Source: an uncultured Bacilli bacterium (lineage in GTDB: Bacteria > Bacillota_I > Bacilli_A > RF39 > UBA660). Taken from it: DNA of 31,932 nucleotides. The DNA lies in NCBI GenBank assembly GCA_910587325.1, contig CAJUKB010000016.1, positions 1 through 31,932 on the forward strand, given 5' to 3'. Shown here piece after piece: positions 1 to 7,944 of the stretch. The position numbers and the translations under genes were made by a program. Each line of letters starts with the position of its first letter. Positions within the stretch are counted from its first letter, which is position 1. Below the pieces are notes generated by a model. That model ran no database searches. It saw only the letters and a program-made list of their open reading frames with translations, and had not been told where the DNA came from.

Positions 1-37
1 TTGTGGTATTTATAATTTTGAAATTGCGAGTAGATAG

Positions 38-508
38 TTTCGGGACAAGTCTAATGAAACCTATTATTATAAGAAGAACTATCAAGGAGATATTCTAGGA
101 ATCTATAATAGTAATTATGAACTAGAATGTACCTATGAATATGACTCTTATGGAAGTATAGTCAGTATCAAAGATGTTCTTGGAACTGAAATAGAAGATG
201 AAAACCATATAGGAAATATCAATCCATATAGATATAGAAGTTACTATTATGATAAAGAAACAAAGTTATATTATTTAAATAGTAGATACTATAACCCATT
301 ATGGGGAAGATTTATTAATGCGGATGGAATAATTGGAACAAGTGAAACTTATTTAGGCTATAACTTATATGCTTATTGTGAGAATAATCCAATTGCTAAT
401 ATTGATCATACAAGATATTTTAAAAAATTTAACACAACGAGTAAAAAGTACTTGTGCTGCTTTAGGAAGTGCAATTGGTAAAATATTAAATAGACCTATA
501 GCAGTGAT
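38..508 (+). pseudogene. Orphan RHS core fragment (cassette 1), frameshifted
   Basis: The reading frame from 38 encodes the end of an RHS/YD-repeat core: YYYKKNYQGD, then PYRYRSYYYD, YYLNSRYYNP and WGRFINADG, the usual closing motif before a variable toxin tip. There is no start codon, and an in-frame stop lies at 35-37, so the 5' part of the gene is missing. After about 421 the frame slips near an A6 run into a second frame ending in a stop at 507-509. It then returns to the original frame, which continues into the toxin ORF at 509. Bases 52-388 are nearly identical to 1749-2085. This is a displaced tip of a larger RHS gene presumably upstream of the window, probably silent unless recombined onto a full-length gene. 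Confidence 0.75.
52..388 (+). repeat. RHS core direct repeat, copy 1
   Basis: This 337 bp stretch matches 1749-2085 at a constant offset of 1697 with about four mismatches seen by eye, and the match begins abruptly at 52. It encodes the conserved end of the RHS core, the part through which toxin tips are exchanged by homologous recombination. Confidence 0.9.
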
Positions 509-907
509 ATGCTAGCAAAATCATTTAAACCAAACGATAATCTATCTCAAAAAACAAAAACCAAATTAAGTGAATCTTTGCGAAATTCTAATCAAATAAA
601 ACAGACCATTAATAATGCTATTAATGATTTTAAAACAAATAAAAATACATATTATCAAGAATCAGTTGAGTTTACAAGGCTTAGTGATTTACATCTTGCT
701 GTAGGAAAAGCTACTGTTACAGTTCGTATTGTTCAAATTGATAATAATCATTGGGCGGATATTACTATTTCAGATGTTTATGATTTTGATAAAAAAAATG
801 GATTTTCTATTGGAAATGTATTAAATAATATGGGAACATACTTTCAAAATCAAGGCTTAATTACCCCTTATGAGTGGGATGTTAATTATGCCATATTAGT
901 AGAATAG
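509..907 (+). CDS. Polymorphic toxin tip of RHS cassette 1 (unidentified domain)
   Basis: A 132-residue frame that in an intact gene would be the C-terminal toxin tip of the RHS protein: it lies in the same frame as the core and is joined to it across two compensating frameshifts. The first half is polar and helical; the second half has the pattern LHLAVGKATV, then DVYDFDKK, then GLITPYEWDV, which looks like a compact beta-rich effector domain. I do not recognise the family. The ATG at 509 has only an overlapping GTGAT in place of a spaced ribosome binding site, so independent translation is doubtful. The next gene, a membrane-anchored protein 6 bases away, is the natural immunity candidate. 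The toxin role is inferred from position. Confidence 0.55.
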   Translation: MLAKSFKPNDNLSQKTKTKLSESLRNSNQIKQTINNAINDFKTNKNTYYQESVEFTRLSDLHLAVGKATVTVRIVQIDNNHWADITISDVYDFDKKNGFSIGNVLNNMGTYFQNQGLITPYEWDVNYAILVE

Positions 908-913
908 TAATAT

Positions 914-1402
914 ATGCAAAAAGTGAAAGAAGGGAACAATATAAAAAAATTATTTAAATATAGTTTTATAATAATCTTTTTGCTTTTTATATTATTTACA
1001 TGGTATAACATAAAATTTAGCACAATAAATGTGTTAAATAGTAATTGCGGTTTGAGTTTGCCTAAACCAAAATCAGTAGATACTATTATTCAAGGAGTTT
1101 GGCAAGATGATTCTGATTTTGATATATTATATTATAAGGAGAAAGATATAGATGAAATAAAAGACCAAATAAGTAATCATTCCATGGAAGAACTTAATCA
1201 AAAATTACTTTTTATATTTGAAAATACAACTTTCGAAGAAAGAGAAAGAATAGAAAAATATTTTAATTTTAATGAAATAGACAAGGAATATTTATATTAT
1301 GCCTATTTTCAAAGAGGGCGTATGGGAACTTTAATCATTTTTGATGAAGCAAACTTGAAATTATATTATTTAAATGTTTGTGTAAAATGGACATTAGATT
1401 AA
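914..1402 (+). CDS. Putative membrane-anchored immunity protein, cassette 1
   Basis: A 162-residue protein with a basic N-terminus, one strongly hydrophobic segment at about residues 15-34, and a polar, acidic remainder that would face outside. I know no family for it. Its position directly after a toxin tip, before a terminator and before the next RHS fragment, is that of an immunity gene. A single-anchor exposed immunity protein would suit a toxin acting in the envelope, but that is inference. No convincing ribosome binding site precedes the ATG at 914. Confidence 0.5.
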   Translation: MQKVKEGNNIKKLFKYSFIIIFLLFILFTWYNIKFSTINVLNSNCGLSLPKPKSVDTIIQGVWQDDSDFDILYYKEKDIDEIKDQISNHSMEELNQKLLFIFENTTFEERERIEKYFNFNEIDKEYLYYAYFQRGRMGTLIIFDEANLKLYYLNVCVKWTLD

Positions 1403-1413
1403 AGAATGTTAAC

Positions 1414-1449
1414 AAGGAATGCTATATTGAACTATAACAATCCTTTTTT
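1414..1449 (+). terminator. Rho-independent terminator closing cassette 1
   Basis: AAGGAATGCTATA pairs with CTATAACAATCCTT around a short loop with two mismatches and is followed by a run of six T. It separates the first immunity gene from the second RHS fragment. Confidence 0.6.
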
Positions 1450-1474
1450 GTCGATTATCTTCTCATTATATAAA

Positions 1475-2703
1475 CAACAAATATTCTTTATGATGAAATA
1501 GGAAATCCAACCAAAATAGGAGATACCAATTTAACATGGAATATAAGAGAACTCCAAAGATATCAAAATACTATGCTTGATAGTCAGTATTTTTATAACA
1601 AAGAGGGAATAAGAACAAAAAAAATAGTCAATGGAGTAGAAACAAACTACTTTTTAGAGAATTCCAACATCCTATTTGAAGAAACAAAAGGAAATGTGTT
1701 ATACTATATGAGAACTGACGAAAATGACCTAATAGGATTTCAGTATAATAATGAAACCTATTATTATAAGAAGAACTATCAAGGAGATATTCTAGGAATC
1801 TATAATAGTAATTATGAACTAGAATGTACCTATGAATATGACTCTTATGGAAGTATAGTCAGTATCAAAGATGTTCTTGGAACTGAAATAGAAGATGAAA
1901 ACCATATAGGAAATATCAATCCATATAGATATAGAAGTTACTATTATGATAAAGAAACAAAGTTATATTATTTAAATAGTAGATACTATAATCCATTATG
2001 GGGAAGATTTATTAATGCGGATGGAATAATTGGAACAAGTGAGAGTTATCTAGGCTATAACTTATATGCTTATTGTGAGAATAATTCGATAAATTTTAAT
2101 GATTCTTTTGGAACATGGAAACAAGTTACAGGAGGATGGCAAGCACAAAAGGGTGATACTCTTTGGGGATTGGCTTCTATGCTTACAGGAAAAGGCTCAA
2201 ATTGGAAAAAATTTGGATATAGTGGAGATCCTAGAAAACTGCAAATTGGAACTATTATTAGTTCAAGTTGCAATGTTAAAAATAGTACTTCAATTCAATT
2301 TGCTCCAAGAGATGTATCGTTAGAAGTAAATAAAGCGTTATCTCGATATGCTAGTATAGCAAGAGCAACAGGGGGAAATCATTATTATTCATATATGACA
2401 TTTTATAAGTGGGTCAATCATGAAGCTGCTTGGGATATAAAAAGAGCAAAATCTTGGGTAGAAACTATAGGAACAACATTTCCGGGAGTCGGAACAAAAG
2501 TAAAATATAATGGTATGCTTATGACCCCTGAGCAATTAGGAAATTATACCTATGGCTATCTTGGAGCTGCTTTTGGTTTTTCTCTTAATATACTATATGC
2601 CTGTTCTTTTTATGCAGGAGGACATTTCCATATGAATAGTGCTCAAGCTTCTAATGAATTTAATGATTGGATGTCTATTCGAGCTGGATACTATGCCTAT
2701 TAA
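1475..2703 (+). CDS. Orphan RHS tip with LysM and toxin-44-like domain (cassette 2)
   Basis: The RHS frame is open from about 1475, directly after a stop at 1471-1473. It has no clear start until the internal ATG at 1573, so this is an N-terminally truncated tip. Numbered from 1573: RHS core at residues 1-175; a LysM-like peptidoglycan-binding segment at about 189-230 (GDTLWGLA); and a toxin domain at about 250-376 with FYKWV, WDIKR, YGYLGAAFGFS, AGGHFHMN and a terminal DWMSIRAGYYAY. These motifs resemble the bacterial toxin 44 (Ntox44) group of polymorphic toxins, which the literature predicts to be RNases; I have not verified that. The partner at 2722-3222 is the likely immunity gene. Expression from 1573 is uncertain; the module is probably a reservoir for the upstream RHS gene. 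Confidence 0.7.
1749..2085 (+). repeat. RHS core direct repeat, copy 2
   Basis: Second copy of the 337 bp core repeat also found at 52-388. Homology stops at 2085, exactly where the core ends and the cassette-specific tip begins. Confidence 0.9.
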
Positions 2704-2721
2704 TAATGAAAGGAACTTATT

Positions 2722-3222
2722 ATGAAGATTAAAAAACATAAAATGATTTTTGTAAATTGTATAGTTGTTGGCATAATTTCAATTGTGTTTCTATTTGTAT
2801 TACTATTAAATCATTGCCTAGAACCTTATTATCGTCCTAATAAAGAAAAAATAGAGAAATATTTTAGACGGGATAAAGAAAAACTTGTTCTTATAAAAGA
2901 CTATTTTAGTGATAATCCAATAGCAACATATATTAGTTCTTTAGATTTTAAATCAAAGAACTATAGTAAATTGATAAAAGAAGAAAATGTATTACTTGCT
3001 TTTAATTATCTTTTTAAAAATGGTTATACTGAAGTTGGTAAACAAGGAAATACAATATATTTTCTTAAATGGACACGAGGATCAAATTTAGGGATTGGTA
3101 TAATATATTTAATTAATAATGAAATTCAGCCCGAATTAAAATATATTACAAAATTAGATGCGTTATCCGAAAGTGGTTGGTACTTTTATGAAAGTGATTA
3201 CATTAAGTGGAAAACACAATAA
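2722..3222 (+). CDS. Putative membrane-anchored immunity protein, cassette 2
   Basis: A 166-residue protein with a basic start, a hydrophobic segment at about residues 9-30, and a mixed alpha/beta exposed domain. It follows the toxin-44-like tip by 18 bases, with AAAGGAAC as ribosome binding site, and is closed by the terminator at 3290. It shares architecture but no obvious sequence with the protein at 914-1402. No family is recognised; the immunity role is inferred from the toxin-immunity gene order. Confidence 0.55.
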   Translation: MKIKKHKMIFVNCIVVGIISIVFLFVLLLNHCLEPYYRPNKEKIEKYFRRDKEKLVLIKDYFSDNPIATYISSLDFKSKNYSKLIKEENVLLAFNYLFKNGYTEVGKQGNTIYFLKWTRGSNLGIGIIYLINNEIQPELKYITKLDALSESGWYFYESDYIKWKTQ

Positions 3223-3289
3223 ATTTTTTTTACTTGTTATTAACATGAAAATACATTTTTATTTTATGTTTGTAGTAATAATAAAAATT

Positions 3290-3337
3290 AAAGAGACTAT
3301 TGGAATTTAAGCAATTCAATTGATAGTTTCTTTTTTT
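3290..3337 (+). terminator. Terminator closing cassette 2
   Basis: AAAGAGACTAT on the left pairs with ATAGTTTCTTT on the right; a shorter AATT pairing lies inside, and seven T follow. It ends the RHS cassette region. Confidence 0.7.
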
Positions 3338-3413
3338 AACTGAAATACTGCAATAAATATTTATTCATAAAATAATCATACTTTTTTAATGATTATTACA
3401 TTTGGAAATATTA

Positions 3414-4012
3414 CTATTTATAATAGTAAATTTGTTCGGAATCTTCTATTAATTCATTATTTTTGTATTTTTGATAAACAATTGTATTAATACCAACATT
3501 GTAAATCCATCTTTCTAAGTTATCCTTTTTGGTTTCTTGCACAATAAATATTTTTAGATTTGTATCATATATTAAAGTCATATTATTCTTTTCTAATATG
3601 TATTGATTTTAAAATCTTCTTGTATTTTTTAGGTACATTTAAAGGAGATTCACTTAGAATTCTCTACAATTGTTTCATATTTTTTAAAAATTAGTGATTT
3701 ATTTGAATATAATTCTAAAGATTGTAATTTGATTGTTTCAATTTGGTTATTGCTATAGACATCCATGCATAAATTATTTACTAAATCGTTGATATTTTTA
3801 TAACGAAAATATTCTTCATAGCCGCTAAATTTGGTTAGTAAAATATTAGAATCAGATGTTTTGCATAAAAAAATGTTTTTATTATTGTCTTTTTAGTAAT
3901 AGAGTTCTATGTAATCATAATTTAAATTATTAGCTAAAGAGACTGAATTTAGTTTTATAGGATTTTTTGTTAGAAAATATCCCTATAACATTTGTAATAG
4001 AATAATTTTCAT
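3414..4012 (-). pseudogene. Decayed gene of unknown function
   Basis: This 800-base stretch has no long open frame. Read from an ATG at 4012 (preceded by AGGAG), the minus strand gives gene-like protein interrupted by several stops, with blocks such as SGYEEYFRYKNINDL and MDVYSNNQIETIKL. The last part is an intact 55-codon frame at 3581-3414, starting MTLIYDTNLKIFIVQ. It lies just downstream of the two HTH regulators on the same strand and was probably once their operon partner. The family is unknown. Confidence 0.5.
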
Positions 4013-4036
4013 TTTCTCCTAAAAATTTAAATACTC

Positions 4037-4393
4037 TTAATTGGAAACAAAATAATAGCAGAAAAATAGAAATAGTAATAGAAATAAAATAATCCCAAAG
4101 AAAATAGATAAAACAATTCTTTTTTTATTCTTTTCTTTTAATGCATCAATCATAATATTATTAATTTTGTTTGTAGGTTTTATTCTTTTTCCTATAATTA
4201 ATTCATCCAAAGTAATAGAAAATAGTTCACTAAGTTTCAGTAAAGAATCATAATCAGGCATACATATTCCACGTTCCCATTTACTTACAGCTTGTCTAGT
4301 TACAAAAAGGATTTCTCCTAATTTTTCCTGTGTTAAATTTAATTTTTGTCTTTCTGCAATAATGAGCTTTCCTACACTTTTATAATCCAACAT
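4037..4393 (-). CDS. XRE-family regulator with C-terminal membrane segment
   Basis: A 118-residue protein starting MLDYKSVGK. Residues 5-60 are an HTH_3 (Cro/CI-type) domain with LTQEKLGEILFVTRQAVSKWERG, the classic helix-turn-helix with the QAVSKWE recognition helix. After a basic linker, about 20 C-terminal residues are almost entirely hydrophobic, so the regulator is probably membrane-tethered. I chose the ATG at 4393 over one 18 bases upstream because GAGG stands just before it. The start overlaps the end of the upstream regulator gene by 14 bases, which points to translational coupling. Membrane-anchored XRE proteins occur widely in Bacillota; the target is unknown. Confidence 0.75.
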   Translation of the reverse strand: MLDYKSVGKLIIAERQKLNLTQEKLGEILFVTRQAVSKWERGICMPDYDSLLKLSELFSITLDELIIGKRIKPTNKINNIMIDALKEKNKKRIVLSIFFGIILFLLLFLFFCYYFVSN

Positions 4394-4838
4394 AAATAAC
4401 CTCAAAAACATTTTTTTTCACTAAATCATCAGCAGAAATATTATATTTCTGGCATATCTCAAAAAGAAAGGAAGTTTGAATAGTTTTTGTACCATTTTCA
4501 TAAGCAGATATAACGGATTGGGTTGTATTTATGGATTTAGCAAATTCTAATTGGGTTAAATGATGAAATAATCTAATTTTTTTTAATTTCTTGCCTAAAA
4601 TTTTATTGTCATATTGAATAGTTTCTGTAATTTTTCGTTTATCTTTTGATAATCCAAGAGTATAGTCTAAAGTTAATCTCGATATATTACAAAAATCTAC
4701 CAAATGCTTTAAAGGAATCACATTTTCTCTAGATTCCCATCTAGCATAGTTTGATTTTGAAACACTTAGAATATTTGCTATTTCTCTTTGACTTAAGTTC
4801 ATTGTTTCTCTTATATAAATAAGTCTTTCAACCTTCAC
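4380..4838 (-). CDS. Tandem helix-turn-helix (XRE) regulator
   Basis: About 152 residues from a GTG at 4838, chosen because GGTGAT lies just upstream; an ATG at 4898 would add 20 residues without a binding site. Two HTH_3 domains are visible: the first with LSQREIANILSVSKSNYARWE, the second, some 70 residues later, with LTQLEFAKSINTTQSVISAYE. Both keep the expected helix-turn-helix spacing, so one chain may bind a two-part operator. It is coupled to the membrane-anchored regulator downstream and faces the zinc-ribbon gene at 5081 across a 240-base gap with a palindrome-covered promoter, a plausible target. Confidence 0.75.
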   Translation of the reverse strand: MKVERLIYIRETMNLSQREIANILSVSKSNYARWESRENVIPLKHLVDFCNISRLTLDYTLGLSKDKRKITETIQYDNKILGKKLKKIRLFHHLTQLEFAKSINTTQSVISAYENGTKTIQTSFLFEICQKYNISADDLVKKNVFEVIYVGL

Positions 4839-5020
4839 ATATATCACCAAGAAGTATTTTCTCAAAGAAAGTTTTATACATGACCATTTGCCCCACAATA
4901 ACGATACAAAATTTTTGAATTGTTCGAATCCTTTACTAAAATGTAAGTAAAAAGCTTTTTAAGGGAATAATGAAATATTAAAACAGAAAACAGCTCATAT
5001 GAAGTTTTATTTGGTAAAAT

Positions 5021-5049
5021 TTGACATTTTGTAAAGTTTATGTTAACAT
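5021..5049 (+). promoter_or_regulatory. Sigma-A-type promoter for the zinc-ribbon gene
   Basis: A perfect -35 TTGACA at 5021-5026, a 17-base spacer and -10 TAACAT at 5044-5049 lie about 30 bases before the start at 5081. AAAAGGGG is the ribosome binding site. Confidence 0.7.
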
Positions 5050-5050
5050 A
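5039..5050. promoter_or_regulatory. 12 bp palindrome over the -10 element (candidate operator)
   Basis: TATGTTAACATA is a perfect inverted repeat covering the -10 box of the promoter at 5021-5049, a position typical of a repressor operator. The divergent HTH regulators are the obvious candidates to bind it. Confidence 0.5.
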
Positions 5051-5080
5051 TCAAACAATTCAAAAAAGGGGATATAGATT

Positions 5081-5425
5081 ATGTGTAAGAATTGTAAAAA
5101 TAGTAGTATAGAAATATTAAAAAATTCTAGATGGTATTTTAGTCCGAAACTTTATAAAGATATTAAGGAATGTGATTTTTGTTTTCAAATTGAAGAAGAG
5201 AGATTACATGAACATGTTGAAAGTGAAGATTGGCAATACGATAGAGGAAATTATCGTGATGTTACAAAATGTAAGGTATGTGGAATGGTGTTACAGGAAA
5301 GAACCCATTTAGATGGATTTCAGGATGAACATGACACTTTTGAAGATTATCTTCATGGTAACGATGCTATAGAAGAATCAAAAGAAGAAGTATATACAAG
5401 GGGTCGTTATTTAAAAAATGCTTAA
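5081..5425 (+). CDS. Small zinc-ribbon-like protein, unknown function
   Basis: A 114-residue acidic protein with three CxxC pairs (C2/C5, C31/C34, C64/C67) and several histidines. Two pairs could form one zinc ribbon; the C64/C67 pair sits in KCKVCGM, a treble-clef-like start. No signal peptide or membrane segment. It has its own strong promoter and a terminator right after the stop, so it is transcribed alone, probably under control of the divergent HTH pair. I do not recognise the family; a DNA- or RNA-binding or metal-sensing role would be a guess. Confidence 0.65.
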   Translation: MCKNCKNSSIEILKNSRWYFSPKLYKDIKECDFCFQIEEERLHEHVESEDWQYDRGNYRDVTKCKVCGMVLQERTHLDGFQDEHDTFEDYLHGNDAIEESKEEVYTRGRYLKNA

Positions 5426-5452
5426 AGTAAATACGCTTTAAACATTTTTTTT
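5422..5452 (+). terminator. Terminator after the zinc-ribbon gene
   Basis: TTAAAG and CTTTAA form a short stem over an 8-base loop, followed by ACA and eight T; the stem overlaps the stop codon. Confidence 0.45.
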
Positions 5453-5474
5453 ATTTTCCTTCATAAAATTTAGT

Positions 5475-6563
5475 ATGAAAAATAAAATAGATTACAAATT
5501 GTTTGTAGCTGTACTTTTAATTGCTACTTTTGGAATAGTCATGATTTTTTCTGCTAGTAGCATATGGGCAGAATACAAGTTTCAAGACCCATATAAGTTT
5601 ATAAAAGCCCAAGGATTATTTTTTATTGTGGGTATTTTTATTATGTTATTTTTATCTAAAGTAGATTATCATTTCTATTGTAAGAAAGCCAATACAATTT
5701 TATTTATTTGTTTTTTGCTTTTAATTCTTGTTTTAATTCCTGGTATTGGTACTATCCGTAACGGAAGTAGAAGTTGGTTTGGACTAGGGGGATTTGGAAT
5801 TCAACCAAGTGAATTTGCAAAAATAGGACTTATTATTTATGTTGCTAAGTATCTTTCCAATAACAAGAAAAATATGCGGGATATCAAAAAAGGCGTTCTG
5901 CCTATTTTAAGTGTAATCATGGTATTTTTTGGACTAATTATGTTAGAACCCGATTTTGGTACAGCTATGGTAATTGTTTTAACTCTTGTTGTCATGATTT
6001 TTGTTTCTGGAGTTAATGTATCTTTTTTTGTCAAAATTGGTTTAGTTGGACTTGTTGGGATTGTAGGTCTTATTATTGTGGCACCTTATCGTATGGCAAG
6101 AATAGTATCCTTTTTAAATCCGTGGACAGACCCTTTGGGGAGTGGGTTTCAAATTATCCAAAGCTTATATGCGATAGGACCAGGTGGTTTGCTTGGACAA
6201 GGGTTTATGCATAGTCGTCAGAAACATTTTTATCTTCCCGAACCGCAAACGGATTTTATCTTTTCCATTATTAGTGAAGAATTTGGTTTTTTAGGAGTGT
6301 TAATTGTTACAAGTATTTTCTTCTTTATCTTTTATCGAGCCCTTAACATTTCTTTAAAACAAAGTGATTTGTTTGGAAAATATCTTGCTTTTGGTCTTTC
6401 TTTTGGGATTATTATTCAAGCGCTACTCAATTTAATGGTTGTAGTTGGAATCATTCCGGTTACAGGGGTAACCCTTCCTTTCTTATCCTATGGTGGTTCT
6501 TCTTTGCTTGTTAGTATGGCAAGTATTGGAATTATTTTAAATGTAAGTCGCAATCAAAAATAA
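5475..6563 (+). CDS. ftsW: Septal peptidoglycan glycosyltransferase FtsW (SEDS family)
   Basis: A 362-residue SEDS protein with about ten membrane segments, close to the usual FtsW/SpoVE length. It polymerises lipid II into glycan strands at the septum together with a class B penicillin-binding protein. Diagnostic motifs: SRSWFGLGGFGIQPSEFAK, EPDFGTA, the extracellular loop GSGFQIIQSLYAIGPGGLLGQG, the catalytic-loop motif PEPQTDFIFSIISEEFGFLG, and the GVTLPFLSYGGSS signature near the C-terminus. Because murG and divIB follow, FtsW is the best name, but RodA or the sporulation paralogue SpoVE cannot be excluded from sequence alone. The ribosome binding site is weak. Confidence 0.9.
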   Translation: MKNKIDYKLFVAVLLIATFGIVMIFSASSIWAEYKFQDPYKFIKAQGLFFIVGIFIMLFLSKVDYHFYCKKANTILFICFLLLILVLIPGIGTIRNGSRSWFGLGGFGIQPSEFAKIGLIIYVAKYLSNNKKNMRDIKKGVLPILSVIMVFFGLIMLEPDFGTAMVIVLTLVVMIFVSGVNVSFFVKIGLVGLVGIVGLIIVAPYRMARIVSFLNPWTDPLGSGFQIIQSLYAIGPGGLLGQGFMHSRQKHFYLPEPQTDFIFSIISEEFGFLGVLIVTSIFFFIFYRALNISLKQSDLFGKYLAFGLSFGIIIQALLNLMVVVGIIPVTGVTLPFLSYGGSSLLVSMASIGIILNVSRNQK

Positions 6564-6610
6564 ATTCTTGTACTTTCTTTATAATAAGAAACGTTTAAGA
6601 AGGTGATGGT

Positions 6611-7597
6611 ATGGCATTTAGAGAAGTATTGGGCTTTCCATCTGATTATCCATTTGGAGTAGAAATTGAAGTGGAAAATAAAAATGTCGAAGATATTGAT
6701 AGAATGTTAAAAAAGCAATCTGATATGAAAATCACTACTAAGGACTATAATGCTATTTTAGAACGTTTTGGTAAAGACTTTGCTGATTTACTTGCTTATA
6801 AATGTAAATTTGTATTTAAGGAGAATGAATTTTCTTACTGGCTATATGAACACGAAGATACGAATGAATTTGATTCAAGATTGGGGGCAGAGGTTATATC
6901 TCCAATTCTATATAATCAAAAAGAGGATTTGGAACATTTAAAAAGTGTTCTTTTGATGCTTCAAGAAAATAGCAGTGAAGTTAATGAAAATTGTGGAGTT
7001 CATGTGCATATGGGAGCTAAACCTTTTAGAGGAAGTTATCAAAAACTTCTTAATTTCTTTTTATTTTATATTGTATTTGAACCTGTTTTTTATAAATTGA
7101 GTGCGATGGGCAATTTTGGCCATGTAAGAGAATATGCATTATCGTATGCTAACCCTGTAGGATTACAAATGAAAAAAGGAAAAATTAATCAAGCAATATT
7201 GGAAAATTATATAAAGGAAAATTTAAATGGCTTTCCAAAAACAAATGGATTGCATTTTAAGGGATTTAAAATAAATAAAGTAAGTTATGGTTCTTCTTTT
7301 GAAATACGTGTTTTTAACGGAACTTTAGACCCTTTTGTTATTGAAAATTATATTAATGCTTCTTTAGCAAGTGTTGCATATTGTGTAAACGATAGTTTTA
7401 ATCAAAAGGAGTATCAAAAAAGATGTTTGGAAGCAATTCAACATAGAAAAGATTGGGTTCGTTTTGAAAAGTATGTTTCGTGTGCGGATAGTTTAGTGGA
7501 TGAATTTGTTGAAAATGTTTTTACAAATCAAATTGATAAAGATTATTTTTATTTACAATATAGTGGAGAATATTTAAAGAAAATAAAAAGAAAGTAA
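6611..7597 (+). CDS. Predicted amidoligase (COOH-NH2 ligase family)
   Basis: A 328-residue protein with hallmarks of the Amidoligase_2 group of COOH-NH2 ligases, relatives of glutamine synthetase and gamma-glutamylcysteine ligase: FGVEIEVE at residues 15-22, GAEVISPIL at 92-100, CGVHVHMGA at 128-136 (metal and ATP site residues) and FEIRVFNGTL at 230-239. The family is predicted to form amide bonds on peptides or cell-wall components; the substrate here is unknown. It has a strong AAGGTGAT ribosome binding site and stands between ftsW and murG, so a wall-linked substrate is possible, but many relatives sit in phage or plasmid-derived islands and an ORF6N remnant follows it. Confidence 0.75.
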   Translation: MAFREVLGFPSDYPFGVEIEVENKNVEDIDRMLKKQSDMKITTKDYNAILERFGKDFADLLAYKCKFVFKENEFSYWLYEHEDTNEFDSRLGAEVISPILYNQKEDLEHLKSVLLMLQENSSEVNENCGVHVHMGAKPFRGSYQKLLNFFLFYIVFEPVFYKLSAMGNFGHVREYALSYANPVGLQMKKGKINQAILENYIKENLNGFPKTNGLHFKGFKINKVSYGSSFEIRVFNGTLDPFVIENYINASLASVAYCVNDSFNQKEYQKRCLEAIQHRKDWVRFEKYVSCADSLVDEFVENVFTNQIDKDYFYLQYSGEYLKKIKRK

Positions 7598-7674
7598 AAA
7601 GTTGCAAAATATGACAAAATAGTTCAGCTTAAAGCGTTAGGATACTTCTCAAATTTGTTAGATAGGCGCTTGTA

Positions 7675-7872
7675 GTGAATAATATTGTTGTAGAAAATGC
7701 AAAAATAGAAGATATGATATTTGAGGTAAGAGGACGTCGGATAGTGACTTAGCAAGATTTTATTAACGTAAAAATTCATTTAGGAAACAAAACATTTTCT
7801 ATTAATCTACTTGAAGATAAAATAGTAAAAGATTTATTAGTTGAAAAAATTATGGAAATAAGAACACTTTAA
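7675..7872 (+). pseudogene. Remnant of an ORF6N-domain phage antirepressor-like gene
   Basis: The 330-base gap before murG holds coding debris. From a GTG at 7675 the frame reads NNIVVENAKIEDMIFEVRGR and stops at 7750. The neighbouring frame at 7740-7763 gives DSDLARFY. Put together these match the start of an ORF6N domain (usually ...RGKQVMLDSDLA.LY), with a small deletion. A further frame, VKIHLGNKTFSINLLEDK, runs to a stop at 7870-7872 and may be the tail of the same or another gene. ORF6N proteins are phage or plasmid antirepressor-like regulators. Confidence 0.55.
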
Positions 7873-7919
7873 TTTGACATTATATATGACATTTGCTAAT
7901 AAGTTTTCTTATTTTGTAG

Positions 7920-7925
7920 TATAAT
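7920..7925 (+). promoter_or_regulatory. -10 element ahead of murG
   Basis: A perfect TATAAT lies 19 bases before the murG ATG at 7945; no good -35 box is seen at the usual distance. Confidence 0.4.
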
Positions 7926-7944
7926 TGTGGTGAGGGTGATACGC

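Noticed and set aside
7927..7944. GTG start 18 bases upstream of murG
   Set aside because: It would place the GAGGGTGAT binding site inside the coding sequence, and family alignment begins at MNIIISAGG.
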